Positions 21,536 through 32,639 of a stretch of 64,000 nucleotides of DNA are shown one piece after another. This DNA is from Pectinophora gossypiella (lineage: Eukaryota; Arthropoda; Insecta; Lepidoptera; Gelechiidae): contig NC_065406.1 in the NCBI RefSeq assembly GCF_024362695.1, positions 16,883,545 through 16,947,544 on the forward strand, written 5' to 3'. The position numbers and the translations under genes were made by a program. The stretch's first letter is position 1; each line of letters begins with the position of its first letter. Under the pieces are notes generated by a model that had not been told where the DNA came from, ran no database searches, and was given only the letters and a program-made list of their open reading frames with translations.

Positions 21536-21815
21536 ATAAACAACCTATAGTATACGTCCCACTACTGGGCACAGGCATCCCCTCAATCAACCGGAGGGGA
21601 TATGGAGCATACTCCACCACGCTGCTCCACTGCGGGTTGGTGGAGGTGTTTTACGACTAATAGCCGGACCACCGGCTTCCGAAGCACGGAATCATGTTAC
21701 TTTTTCAGACAATCCGGTGATTCAAGCCTGAAAAGTTCTTTCCAAACAAAGGACAGTCTCACAAAGTGATTTCGACATTGGGAATTTCCCCATCGGGAAT
21801 CGAACTCGGACCTCA
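21536..21815 (-). repeat. SINE-B lacking most of its head
   Basis: Minus strand: B box GAGTTCGATTCCCGATGGGG, the ACAAAGGACAGTCTCACAAA complement region, central domain, CACCTCCACCAACCCGCAGT and the tail GTGCCCAGTAGTGGGACGTA. The A-box half of the tRNA-like head is absent. Confidence 0.8.
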
Positions 21816-21874
21816 TATTTTTCGTCTGATATTGATTGATTTTGTATGTCTCTCATCCCCCTAACATTATCTTG

Positions 21875-21972
21875 ATTTTACACAAGGTCCGCTTACCTAA
21901 ACTGAAGATTTGACAGGTCCGGTTTTTACAGAAGCGACTGCCTGTCTGACCTTCCAACCCGCGAAGGGAAAA
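21875..21972 (-). repeat. SINE-D 3' fragment
   Basis: GGTCCGCTTACCTAAACTGA, ACAGAAGCGACTGCCTGTCT and CCAACCCGCGAAGGGAAAAC in reverse orientation. Confidence 0.75.
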
Positions 21973-22989
21973 CATGATAAACGCGGAAAAAACTTAACGG
22001 TGAGCGAATCATGTGTGAACTTGATGACATAAAATCACGTAATGCCAGAGACGCATGGACCGCTAGGCGAGGCGGGAGTGAGAGAGAAGATCGTAGTTTT
22101 CTTTCTTGGTTTATAGTCTAAATGTGTCATGAAGATGATACATTGCGGTGGGGCTCGATCTAGAGCGCTAAAAATCTATTTTGTTTTCTTTGTTTTAGCT
22201 CAATAAACCATCTGATGCGTGTTTGGCCGGTTTGCAGCGTGTATTTTCATTTTCATCTTTTCCACTTTCGCTTTTATAGCACGATGGCTCAGAGTGCGCC
22301 AGTGTCACCGCGCCAGGGAGGTACCTCTTGCACTTCTGCAAGTAAATATGTAATCGTCTTCGGTAGACATCTGAAATACATTTTTTAAATCGTCGGTCCT
22401 CAGATCAAGCAGTGTCATAGTTCATCGATGGGCGCGGTCACGATTACGTCTTACATTTTATAGGCACCTATACCCGATGTATCGGGTCTATTGGATTGAG
22501 AAGTGTAATAAGCCCTTAAATCGGGTTTATGAGCGTGATTTTAATCATGTATGTGTAAATATAATGACTACGACCCCGCCGATGTAGGTGTCAAAGGTTG
22601 ACAAAAACTTACAGTGGAAAGTTTGTATGACGCCACCGTAGACGAAAATAGTATCTACCTCTAAAAGTAAACAAAAAAGAACAACCACTTGTAAATGACA
22701 GTAGAAATAAAACGGGAAATAAGAAATTGGGGGAACCACAGACGTGTTTACTTAACAGGAAATGTATTACCAAAACCATGTAATAAGATTTTCTTATTCG
22801 TCGCAGATGTTTATCGCAAATACAGAATTATTTGTTTTTAGTGAACCGTTATTGGGTGGGGGGAAAATGTGTTTCCAGCTGGGCTGTAGGTTCCAATCCT
22901 TGTCTTGAAATCTTTTTCACCGAATTTGGGCTTGTTTTACACTAATGTTGTTTTAGGGGTAAACTTTGTAACGATGTTTATATACGATC
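21973..22989. other. Unannotated DNA with one exon-like island
   Basis: Mostly unassigned. Around 22284-22360 an ATG opens a short G+C-richer frame starting MAQSAPVSPRQGG and reaching CAAGTAAAT, a passable splice donor. This is too little to call a gene. Confidence 0.3.
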
Positions 22990-23217
22990 CTGACGAGCCG
23001 ATTACTCTAGCTATAGAGGCGGCCAATCAGCCCGCGACAACTAACACTTTAGGACCCCGACACCGCCCCTGCCTACCGGCGGCGTGGTCGGCGATTTCCC
23101 GCTTTCGACGCTTAATGATCCCCTCAAACGATGCCCTGAGCCGAGGTTCATGCCCAACTGGGTACCCCCCATTTGTCCGGCTAAGTAGTTAATGCAATCT
23201 GATCGTCAAAAAAAGGT
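22990..23217 (+). repeat. Retroposon H
   Basis: Contains CCAATCAGCCCGCGACAACT, GGACCCCGACACCG, TTCATGCCCAACTGGGTACC and GGCTAAGTAGTTAATGCAAT, then an A run. Confidence 0.75.
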
Positions 23218-23516
23218 AAAGTTGTTTTTTGTTTTAATGTAGGAAACGATCTCCGAAATTATTCCTTTGTTTCTAACTCAACTGGTTTTTACGTAAAGAG
23301 ATGTGGTCTAAAGTGGTACAATCTTACCTAATAAATGCTTACTCACTCTAGTTTTGAGGATGAGTGATCAGGCAGGGAGAAAACTGTACTAGAATACTTT
23401 CCGTACTTTCTTACTTAGCTGGGCTGATTGCGTAGTTGTAATCTACGTATGTGCGCTACTCCTTACAACTAAAGTAAGACCCAGAGGGGGTGAGGTAAAT
23501 CTAGTTCAGATACGAT

Positions 23517-23665
23517 CATAATCATAATCATTTATTTGCTTAAAACATGGTATTTTAACATGGTAAAAAGTGTAAATAAGTACATCATGTTTTGCTTATA
23601 AAAATAGGCATGCAATATTGGTAGTGCGACGGGTAATCTTAAACAGTTTTATCTCATAAATTCTT
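23517..23665 (-). repeat. LINE M 3' end
   Basis: The minus strand ends in AAATGATTATGATTATGATC. ACATGGTATTTTAACATGGT and AGGCATGCAATATTGGTAGT recur at 51477-51860, which establishes a dispersed repeat with a GATTAT tail. Confidence 0.6.
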
Positions 23666-23809
23666 CAATTTTATAATAATTATTTTCATTGAGCCATTTA
23701 TACAATTTTGTCTTAAATTGAGTTAAAGGTAATTGTTTTATGTCAGATGGTAATTTATTATATAATCTTATACACATACACAAACAATTACAGTTATTTA
23801 ATTTTATTA

Positions 23810-24052
23810 TTTATTTATTTATTTACATTTCGCGACTTTACAGTGCAGAAGCGCACTGAAAAGTCGCGAAATGTAAACTTTAAATATAAACAGTATAATA
23901 AAAAACATATGAAACTTAAGTTTAAACAATATAAAAACTTATTTAATTTTCACGCAGAACCTCAGACACTCGCGACACACATACGTCCACTCACTCACAA
24001 ACAGATCACACTCTGGTGCTGATGCAAGGAGTGCATTAAGCATGTGCACGGC
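23810..24052 (-). pseudogene. Retroposon N, truncated copy
   Basis: The minus strand reads AVHMLNALLASAPECDLFVS and continues EWTYVCRECLRFC, then loses the EKMNGV ending through a 16-bp deletion. The downstream 3' region ends in AAAT repeats. It contains a 25-bp inverted repeat (23822-23846 and 23853-23877, one mismatch). The same frame and 3' region occur at 34745-35045, so this is a copied transcript end or LINE tail. The protein is not recognised. Confidence 0.55.
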
Positions 24053-24916
24053 ACATATTATATTTTATATTTTTCTGTAAATGGTACTTCAAAAAAAAAA
24101 ACAGTCTATGGTGATTTCGTTGGCTTCTTGTGCTTACATCAGAAGCTGAAACAGTTTTTTTTGACAACGATTCAGTGCGGGGCGGAGAGTTACCGTTCTA
24201 TACAAATATTATTATTTTATTCTACGTTGTGGGTAAGGTTGGTAGCAACTGGCATTCGACTCAGTTTATAAAAGTTTCACCTCAATCAGGAATCAAAACC
24301 CGTATCTCTAGCTCTGGTCAAGTCTAGCCAGAGACAGTTCACCTAACTTCTCACTGCGCCAATCTAAACCTCCTTTTACTGCGCTCGCTTCCAAGCTCTT
24401 CCTAAATGCTTCGGGTAAAGTTGCACAAGAATCGGGTCTGAATTGCAACTAAGTATAGCAAAGAGGACTTAGTAGTTCGAGTCCACACTACAACGGAACT
24501 TACAAAGTAGATACGTGTACAAACAAACGCGCAAGCTGAAAATTTCTAAAACTCCTGACCTGGTTCTGAGTATGAGTAAATTATGGGTAGTAAAGCAAAC
24601 AAATAGGTGCTATGGAGCTACTTTGTCGCGGAATCGTAAAGTTTGTAGCATTGTCGGAGTTCGGATCATGTAAGACTAAGATGTTCTCGTTTTGTGTCAG
24701 ATATGCTTCGGCGACTATTTGCAGATGTAGATTTTACGAGTATGTTCATATATGACGGAGTTTCAAAGTTTGTGGCGGGGTTGAAAGCGGTTAAAGTAAC
24801 AATTTAATGCTACGCTACTGCTGCAATTGCGCAATTTGATTATCCACGGGAAATCGGTGATGTAATTTCGTACCGGTCGCGTAATCTTATGCCATAGAAT
24901 AATGAATATTAGTAGG
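24053..24916. other. Unannotated DNA
   Basis: No family recognised. The frames at 24044-24327 have no motif. Confidence 0.4.
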
Positions 24917-25271
24917 TGAGCATGGTCGCTCACGAAAGAGCACGTTTATAAAATTAGAGTGGCACAACGGGCTATGGAGCGCGCCATGTTTGGCATCCAT
25001 GACATAGTCGAAATTCAGCAACGTACTAAAGTCGAAGATGTACGTATACGAATCGCTAAGCTTAAGTGGACACTTGGCAAGACGGGAAGACAATAGATGG
25101 ACTAAGGCTGTTACTGAACGGTGGCAAAGGGATGGTATGCGATATCGAGGCAGACCACCAGCCCGGTGGTCAGATGACATTGTGAGGTACGCCGGAAAGC
25201 AATGGATGAGATTTGCACAGAACCGGAAAGGATGGCGTGAAAGAGAGGAGCTATACCCAGTGGGTGGATAG
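24917..25271 (+). pseudogene. RTE-like LINE reverse transcriptase, C-terminal fragment
   Basis: One frame reads AWSLTKEHVYKIRVAQRAME and on to IRIAKLKW (from 24920). A net one-base loss at about 25068 moves the reading to GHLARREDNRWTKAVTERWQ, then GRPPARWSDDIVRYAGKQWM, ending VGG and TAG at 25269-25271. These are the conserved C-terminal motifs of lepidopteran APE-type LINE polymerases, which I place as RTE-like. The normal ending (AQQW-type, as at 48461) is replaced by ELYPVGG. It is 5'-truncated and frameshifted, hence non-functional. Confidence 0.8.
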
Positions 25272-25387
25272 AGACTGAGTAGGTAGGTAGTAGATTGAGT
25301 ATAGAACGGTAACCAATTATTATCGGGTGCCGACCTCATCCCCTCTTGGGCTTACTTTAATATTTAGCCGTAAGTCGCTAAGGAATA

Positions 25388-25388
25388 A

Positions 25389-25434
<46 letters not shown>

Positions 25435-25454
25435 GCGAGAGAGAGAGAGAGAGC
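25388..25454. repeat. (GA)n microsatellite
   Basis: Nearly uninterrupted GA dinucleotides with three GC interruptions. Confidence 0.95.
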
Positions 25455-25605
25455 GTTAGGCTGCTTAGGTATTTGTTCTTACCTTGACTGATATCTAGGC
25501 CTGGTTTGCTGCGACAATGGTTTAATATACATTCTGATATTATGACATTTATTTAAATACTCTCTTCTTCTCTTTCTTCCTTCTTTTTTTCTTTTCTTTT
25601 TATTT

Positions 25606-25645
25606 AATGGGCTGGCTTTTGCCCAGCAGTGGGACACTTTAGGCT
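25606..25645 (+). pseudogene. LINE W C-terminal scrap
   Basis: The frame LAFAQQWDTLG is followed by a TAG stop and GATAAGATAAGAT. It is the same ending as 9690-9775. Confidence 0.6.
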
Positions 25646-25654
25646 AGATAAGAT

Positions 25655-25885
25655 AAGATTTAAATACTCATGTTGTTTTCGAATTCATATTTGAATCATA
25701 AATCATTACCACATGCTCAGCGGCGATGGAAAACATCGTGAGGAAAACCACATTCCCGAGAAATGCAATTTCATAGGTACGTGACCAAATATGTAGGTAT
25801 TGGGTTGGTTTTCCCTTCGCGGGTTGGAAGGTCAGACAGGCAGTCGCTTCTGTAAAAACGGGACAATGCTATGATGATGATGTAA
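25655..25885 (+). repeat. SINE-D 3' two-thirds
   Basis: TTTTCGAATTCATATTTGAA, ACATGCTCAGCGGCGATGGA, TTCGCGGGTTGGAAGGTCAG and the tail GCTATGATGATGATG. Confidence 0.8.
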
Positions 25886-26185
25886 ATATTCATAAAATCA
25901 ATTATTTCTAATCATGGTGTTTTATTCTTGTCCTGTGATAAAATAATAATGAACATTACTTCTTAGAAGCTCTGTAATAAGTAATTTCGATGTCTGCAGT
26001 GTCACCTTTTTTTACTTTAATTATGTCATATAATAATAATTCTTATCTACAGTTTTTCCATTCATGGAATGTTCGATAATTCCGTAGTCTCCGCTTATCT
26101 CAGTGGGAAATAATAACAGAAGCTCACGACTAAGCTATGACTTTGTCCCAATGGGGTAGTCAGAAGTCATCTATCGTAAGGTGGG

Positions 26186-26320
26186 AGTTAAAACACATAA
26201 TAACGGGTTCTTACCGCGTTTAAATGGGGATATGAGACTCCCGATATTTAAAACGCGGTAAGATCCCGTTATTATGTGTTTTAATTATGATAATAACCGC
26301 ATAAACTTAAAACAATGACG
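26186..26320 (-). repeat. Foldback repeat E
   Basis: AAAACACATAATAACGGGTT and CTTACCGCGTTTAAAT are mirrored by AAAACGCGGTAAGATCCCGT and TATTATGTGTTTTAATTATG around a centre containing GATATGAGACTCCCGATATT. Confidence 0.8.
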
Positions 26321-27019
26321 TTTAACTATTGATGTTCATTAACGAAAACCTCCGTCATAATAATATGTCGCATTGTCGCCTCTACACTTTTCTCGCTCAG
26401 AGTCCGAAACTAATAAAACACCCGAATAAAATTGTCCATGTGTGCATGTTTACGGAGACAGGTGACAATGTTACTCTGTGTGGGTAATTTCCTTTTTAAG
26501 AGCCAATAAATGGAAAAAAAGTACGACGGTAATAAAATGTAAGGAAGAAATCGGTTGATGGACCCCAGTCTATTCACCCTTGACCTAAGCTGTAAAAGAG
26601 ATATAAAAGCAAGATGGCGTCTTTAATACTCTTTAGGACCAACAGTCGTAACAATAAGTGTTAAATACAGATACTTATCTGTTGGTAACAGTCGAAAAAT
26701 TATCATTACGGACTTATTCCTTTGGTAATAAGGCAGTGTAACAATCCTACAAAAATACTTTTTGTAGGATTGAAATGCTGTTGTATAAGTCTCATGTTTC
26801 TGTTAGGGTCTTAAGTAAGGATGAATAATGTTTATGGTTGAATAGGCAATTCAATTTAGAAACTGATTCTAAAAATCCCTGCTTTGCATTTTCTGTGATG
26901 CAAGAAAGGCTAATAAAAAGGCCGCATTGAAGCAATTGTTCTGAAAAAGCAATATTGCTACTTGACATTTGTTCACAGTGCGTCCTTAAATTATTATTTT
27001 GCAATAGATTAATTGCTAT
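26321..27019. other. Unannotated DNA
   Basis: A+T-rich. A short hairpin CCTACAAAAATACTTTTTGTAGG lies at about 26747-26769. Nothing else assigned. Confidence 0.5.
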
Positions 27020-27656
27020 GTTGTCTTAAAATGCATAAATGGTTTAGTCATAATTTTAATTATTATAATCCTTTTCGCATAACGTTTTTAAGCATAATAG
27101 TAGTTTCCCATAATAACATCTAAGAATACTGATTTGTTAGGTATAATTTATTTCTGGACTAATATTTGTTGGTATAAATTTGATTCGCATATAAATAGGT
27201 ATCCATAATTCTTTTTTAGAATAATAGTGTTTTGTCATAATTTTAGGTTAACAGTAGGTTAGGTGCGGCGGGGGTGGCCCTTGGGCCACCCCTACGCCGC
27301 CAGTATGTTTATCTTACACACGAAAAGTATATCGAATGATCACCAACAGCATGAAATAGAGTAAAAAAATATAAAAAGTCACAATCATGAACCAAATGCA
27401 ACCAAGGAAAAAGTAAGTTTCGGAAATGTTCAAAGTTGTGCCAAAACTTTTCTTATTCGGAGTATAGTTTTTATGCTTATAATACTTATGCTTATATGTC
27501 ATTATTGTCATTAATTATTTATGCTTGTGGTAGTTATGAGTTTCAAAATTATGCTTAAAAAGTTATGACAAATTAATATTATGCGTAACTAATAATAGGA
27601 CAAGTATCATTATGCCATGGTAAATTATTACATAAAAAATTATGCGTAAAAATAGA
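27020..27656. repeat. Non-autonomous element T, copy 1
   Basis: The left part carries repeated GCATAA or CATAAT motifs (e.g. 27032, 27077, 27092, 27109, 27236). The right part carries the complement TTATGC or TTATG (27471, 27486, 27520, 27549, 27579, 27610, 27640). Between them is a G+C core with a perfect hairpin, GGGGTGGCCC-TT-GGGCCACCCC (27271-27292). The ends TGTCTTAAAATGCATAA and (complement) CTATTTTTACGCATAA resemble those of copy 2 at 40758-41427. Confidence 0.65.
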
Positions 27657-27899
27657 GAACCCTTTCAGAACTCTCTGATCTGAAAAAATCCATGCTGTTT
27701 GAAATTTCAAAGTTGTCACAAAAGTTCCTCGATTTTGTTACTAATCCAGCGGGGGGGAAATGGCGAGATGAGTAGATATGCACTTGGAAGAAGATAGCCT
27801 AGGCAAGAAAGGAGTGGAGGTAGGGAGACCTTTGAGAGGTCCTGCAGTGTAACGATGGAATGATATTAATAATTTAATTTGGCACACCGTCTCGTTCGG

Positions 27900-28030
27900 G
27901 ATTCCGTGCTTCAGAGGCCACATTAAGCCGTTGGTCCCGGCTATTAGCCGTAAAATCACCCCACCAACCCGCAGTGGGGAGGCCTGTGCCCAGCAGTGGG
28001 ACGCATATAGCTTGTTTATGATTATGATTC
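27900..28030 (+). repeat. SINE-B, central domain and tail
   Basis: TTAAGCCGTTGGTCCCGGCT, CCACCAACCCGCAGTGGGGA and CTGTGCCCAGCAGTGGGACG, then TTTATGATTATGATT. The head is missing, and the A+T middle of the tail is deleted. Confidence 0.8.
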
Positions 28031-28735
28031 GGCACAGTCACAAATGTCACTGGAAAAGCTCTGATGTGGTCTCGGATGCTTTCACTATACTTAGTCCGAG
28101 TGGATATTTTTTTTTTGTTTAAACAATGTGTATCTATCCATATAAACCTTTCAAAAAAACATCTAGGTACTTTTCCTCAAGCAATCAACACCAGCTCCGT
28201 TCCTGCGTGAATGAAAAATTACTTTAAAAAAACTCTATACAAACTTTCTTGCGGTGAATAGACGAACAATTTACATAAACTTGGGAAACTTGGCCAGAAT
28301 CCGATATTGTTTTGAAGCACGTTTTCCACAGGTTGTTTATGGCCAGGCCCGTGTTGGGTTTGGCCGAGGTGATGTTTGTTCCAAGCATACATTTGCACGT
28401 ATCCGTATCGGCAGTTTTCGAAATTTATTCGTGAAACTAAAAATTCTTGGGGCATTTTTGTGGCCGGCTCGTGGCGAAGCGTTGTTGGAATGTTCTGAAT
28501 ATAAGATCGTAAATATCCGGCTTTGTGACGTACTGTGCGAAGTTTTACTTGTAGGTAAAACTTATGAATATTATTATTATTTCGGCGAATTATTATTTTT
28601 GGCCCTTCCAGTTGAAAGTGGTGGCCCGTGGCATGAGGCGTTGTCTTTTGTCAGGGACCTAGGGTGACGTTTGAGAGAAAGGGGGCACGATCGACGCTCT
28701 GGGTCATTTCTGGTCCAGCGCATCTCTCTGACCAT
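28031..28735. other. Unannotated DNA with a 137-codon open frame
   Basis: An open frame at 28254-28667 (plus) begins MNRRTIYINLGN and ends ALSFVRDLG. I see no domain. The 3' part (28610-28725) has even base composition and may be a LINE remnant. Not called as a gene. Confidence 0.3.
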
Positions 28736-28903
28736 CTTTTTATCGTGTGGATTGTGAGGTGGAATACCAGCCTCATCAACCCTGATGTCAGGGTTATTAT
28801 TAAGCTACCAAAGGCCCCTGACATGACTCATGTAACGACTACATACTTACATCGGTAAGAAGTAACCGAGACCAACGACATAACGTGCCTTCAGAAGCAC
28901 GGA
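28736..28903 (-). repeat. SINE-A 3' half
   Basis: Starts TATCGTGTGGATTGTGAGGT and ends GTGCCTTCAGAAGCACGGA; truncated at the central domain. Confidence 0.82.
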
Positions 28904-29751
28904 CGCTGCCAGTTTGATGGGTACGTTTGAGCCGGAAATGATCCGGGGTGAACTTCTTCAGTAATGTTGACGAAACGTGTTGCTGATAAGGTTTGTTCTT
29001 TGACGAAACTTGAGTGGATTTCAATAATTGTTTATAATTAAATCTTTTACGAAGCCTGTGGTGGGTGCCTCGTCTTTTTGTTTTTCAAGTAAACTATAAA
29101 ATTGGGCAAATTATCTTTTGTAAATTTCATATCTGTTAAAATAAAATAAACAATTCTTAATGCGATTATTCTGTAACGTAAAATTCAATTTAACAACAGT
29201 ATTGAATTGAACACTACTTTAATAAATTGTTAATAAATTAATGTTTGCATCATGGATAATTGATATTACGTGGTTTCCAGCAATTGTGCCCGGCTTATGG
29301 CACTAGGCCCCCTGTTATATGGGGCTTAAACATAGCTCGCGAGGAGTGGGTGTATTATATACGTCAGCCTACCCCTTCGAGGATATAGGCGCGATGCCAC
29401 ATTATGTCGTTGATTTTGCGACTTGTAGGTATTGTTACTTCTTAACCGGGAATAATGAAACAGATAAATTAAATAATCTAAGTATTGCATTCGGTAGATT
29501 TTTTCCCCCATAAACTTTTAGAAAGGCGACTACGGAATTATTTGTTCGCCTAAACATGACAGGTTAACTCTATGGCCGAAGAAATCGTATGGTGATTGGT
29601 TCACATTTCGTGGCCCCATAACCATTTTATCATGCTGAAAAGACATGATCCAAAGTTCAAAATCACGCTGATACTTTTTCACGGCTTGTGCCTCATTAAA
29701 AAAAAACAGGTGTCTTATTTTCTTTTATTTTGTCAATTATCTCATGATCAC
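28904..29751. other. Unannotated DNA
   Basis: 29265-29405 carries the repeat shared with 2190-2262 (GTGGTTTCCAGCAATTGTGC and AAACATAGCTCGCGAGGAGT). The remainder is unassigned. Confidence 0.45.
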
Positions 29752-29865
29752 TAATTTAAGAGCCACGCTCTTGTCGGTGTAGCATTCTTTATGCTCCTTT
29801 TAAGGAAAAATACTGCTACTGGAAACCACTGCCCAGTGGTTTCCCTCTTGCCTTCCGCCCCGCAG
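29752..29865 (-). pseudogene. LINE Q C-terminal fragment
   Basis: The minus-strand frame RMLHRQERGS has a TAA stop, preceded by the GGCGGAAGGCAAGAGGGAAA region also seen at 7748-7856. Confidence 0.65.
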
Positions 29866-30021
29866 TACTCTGACTGACGCAAGTGGGATGGCGCCCAGAG
29901 TAGTCTATTTCAAAGCCGTACTAGGACTCCTGTCATCCGCCTCTGAATAGTGCTGACAGTTACTGTTGCCCTCTGTATTATATAATGTATCTAATTTCAT
30001 GTCATTATCTTAACGTTCTTA

Positions 30022-30290
30022 AGTTTTTTTTTTACAGAAGCGATCGACTACCTGTCTGACTTTCCAACACGTAACGGGAAAACCAGTCGAATACTTTTTA
30101 GATCACATACATCCGAAACGCATTTCTTGGGAATGAGGGACCCGCTGAGCACGTGGCAAAGATCAAACATCCATAGATAAATTTAAAAATACATTCGGAA
30201 ATCATTGGTTTAGGCCGTTTTGGGATTTAAACCTGCGACGGATTTAAACGTGAGAGTCAAACGTTGTTTCAACTGGGCTACTACAACTCT
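30022..30290 (-). repeat. SINE-D, near full-length
   Basis: Minus strand: head TAGTAGCCCAGTTGAAACAA, the region GGTTTAAATCCCAAAACGGC, GTGCTCAGCGGGTCC and AGGTAGTCGATCGCTTCTGT. Confidence 0.75.
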
Positions 30291-30440
30291 TGTGTGCGTA
30301 ATAAAATTATAGATTTACTTCCTATTTTATAGTATTCTTATAGTAGAGCCATAAAAGACTGTGGATCATCCAGACATAAAATACGAAGTCATTTGCTTAT
30401 ACTGAAAGCATAGGGGAAGTAAGTATTTAAACAGTTTTAG

Positions 30441-30735
30441 TCTTCTATCGCGTGGGTTGTGAGGTGCATTACCAACCTCATCGACCCTGTTGTCAGGGTT
30501 AATACTGAGCAAGAGGTCCTTCACCTGGCTCATGTAAAGACTATACGTACTTACATCAATAAGTAGAAACTGATACCAACAGCTTAACGTGTCTTCCGAA
30601 GCACGGATCATCTTACTTTCGATCAAATAATGACTGATCAGCGTGTAAAGTTTTCACCAATTTAAGGATCACAAATTGATTTTTGTGACCTCTTGGTCAT
30701 GAGATTAATGCTCAACCATTGAACCACTGTCGGTT
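30441..30735 (-). repeat. SINE-A, full-length but worn
   Basis: Minus strand: CAGTGGTTCAATGGTTGAGC head, a damaged B box, AAAATCAATTTGTGATCC, the central domain and the tail CACAACCCACGCGATAGAAG. Confidence 0.8.
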
Positions 30736-31331
30736 TAATTATTGTTGGACAAGGACTTATAACTATACAAGTAATCAGAATGCAACTTGTAGACACTTTT
30801 AAAACAAAGTCATAAGACGAATATGATAAACCGAATGTTACACTATGGACCTATTACCATGGAATACCTGCTAAATTACCCATTCAAAAACTATTACCGA
30901 ATATCATTTGCACTTCAAAAAGAACACATTCGATGTTCTTGGAAATTTATATCCAGAGAATTACCGCTTCAGAGCTGAAATAAAAGTCGAAAGAAGTAAT
31001 ATCGCAAAACATATTGCTTTTCGAATCTCATATTTCGGATTGGGCAATATCCGTTCTCTTTACGATAGCAGGAAAGTTTTATATTGCTTGCAAGATAAAC
31101 TTCGGAACGGGTGTGGCGATACGTTACGAGCTAGTGTTCTTTAAATTTTGCTTATCTAAATCGACATTGCATTTTGTATTGTGCAACTGTTCGAGTTGGT
31201 CTAGGTCAGTGTGCATTATTGTCAGTATTACTTATATTCCCTAGATAATACTAAAGAAGTGTAGATTAGCTTTTACATTTCAGAAACAGGATAGTAAAAA
31301 AGGCCAAATTAATACAATGAGAGACCTTTCG
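30736..31331. other. Unannotated DNA
   Basis: A+T-rich with no recognised family. Two overlapping open frames (30908-31244) have no motif. Confidence 0.4.
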
Positions 31332-31690
31332 AGCTACGTGAGTTCTAATCCCGGGGGGACATCACAAAAATCACTTTGTGATTCCTAAATCACCCAAAAA
31401 TTCCTAATTCTTTGTGATTCTTCGTGATTTAGGAATCACAAAGTGATTTTTGTGATGTAGACATGGTTTGGTTAGGACATTCATCGAATTGTCCGAAAGT
31501 CAAATGATCCTTCGGAAGCTACGTGCTTGCTTCGGAAGGCACGTTAAGCCGTTGGTCCCGGTTACGACTTACTGTTGTAAGTATGTAGTCGTTACATGAG
31601 CCATGTCAGGGGCCTTTGGCAGCTCAGTAATAACCCTGACACCAGGGTTGATGAGGTTGGTATTCCATATCACAACGCTCACGATAAGAC
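31332..31690 (+). repeat. SINE-A carrying a perfect 34-bp inverted repeat
   Basis: The region after the B box (CATCACAAAAATCACTTTGT, 31360-31393) reappears as an exact reverse complement at 31424-31457, with a 30-nt loop. Normal central domain and tail follow. The upstream tRNA-like head is mostly lost. Confidence 0.85.
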
Positions 31691-32212
31691 GAATAATGTG
31701 TAGTGTCTGTGTAAAACGTGGTGGTCTGAATGAAGTGTCCGGGGTGTGGTTCAGCTCAAATCCCAGGGAGTCACGTACGAATGTGGTAACGCTGTAATAA
31801 TATTATGATCCCGACACTTTGTCCCGCTAAGCTGTATTAACGCGGTAACTGAGCTACGGCATTCATCACATGTGGTCACGGGTGAGTACATTTCTCACGG
31901 TAACGTTACTTTAGTGACATGTTTTATTTTTCCTTTTATTTAAGGGCTTTTAAAAAAGTTTGCCAGCCCTATCGATACGATTTAACAGGCAAACGAGTTT
32001 ACCTACTTTTAGGCTTATTCGTCGACTTATGTAGTTGATACAATAGTTCACAAGCCTTTAGGAAAATCTTAAATTAAATTATAAAATCTTACAAGCTGAC
32101 GACCAAAGATGTACCGTTTCTGGGAATGTTTCCAAAAAAGGCAATTTTCCCTTTGTAAAAACTCTTTTAAAGTAACGACTGTGGCTGCTTTTCTTTTTCT
32201 TTTTTGTACTCT
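31691..32212. other. Unannotated DNA
   Basis: Unassigned; no gene. Confidence 0.45.
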
Positions 32213-32515
32213 AACGGCCTCTATGGTTCAGTGGTTGAGCGTTGGGCTCACGATCCAAACGTCCCGGGTGCGAATCCCTGTGGGAACATATTACAAAAAT
32301 CACTGTTATCCGTAGTTTAGTTAGGTCGTTACAGGTTGATCATCCTATTATCCGAAAGAAAGATGATCCGTGCTTCGTAAGGCACGTTAAGCCGTTGTTC
32401 CCGGTTACTATTTACTCATGTAAGTGAATAATCGTTACATGAGCCATGTCATGGGCCTTTGGCGGGTCAATAATAACCCTGACGCCAGGGTTGATGAATC
32501 CACATGATAAAAAAA
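32213..32515 (+). repeat. SINE-A, full-length
   Basis: ACGGCCTCTATGGTTCAGTG (A box), CCCGGGTGCGAATCCCTGTG (B box), central domain with CTTCGTAAGGCACGTTAAGC, and an ACCAGGG-like CGCCAGGGTTGATGA tail, internally shortened. Confidence 0.85.
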
Positions 32516-32639
32516 GATTGTACTTCGGTCTTATTTGCCTAAAGGTTGGCAATAAAGCACTTTTTACATAAATTTGGCACCTTTTTACTACAGGGAATGG
32601 CATATCACTTAATAATTACAGAACGTTCATCTCACTGTC

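Noticed and set aside
24887..25339. 150-codon minus-strand frame
   Set aside because: It is the antisense of the RTE-like polymerase fragment, whose plus-strand motifs are convincing.
28254..28667. 137-codon open frame
   Set aside because: No motif or recognisable homology, and part of the frame is a low-complexity TATTATTATTATTTC run.
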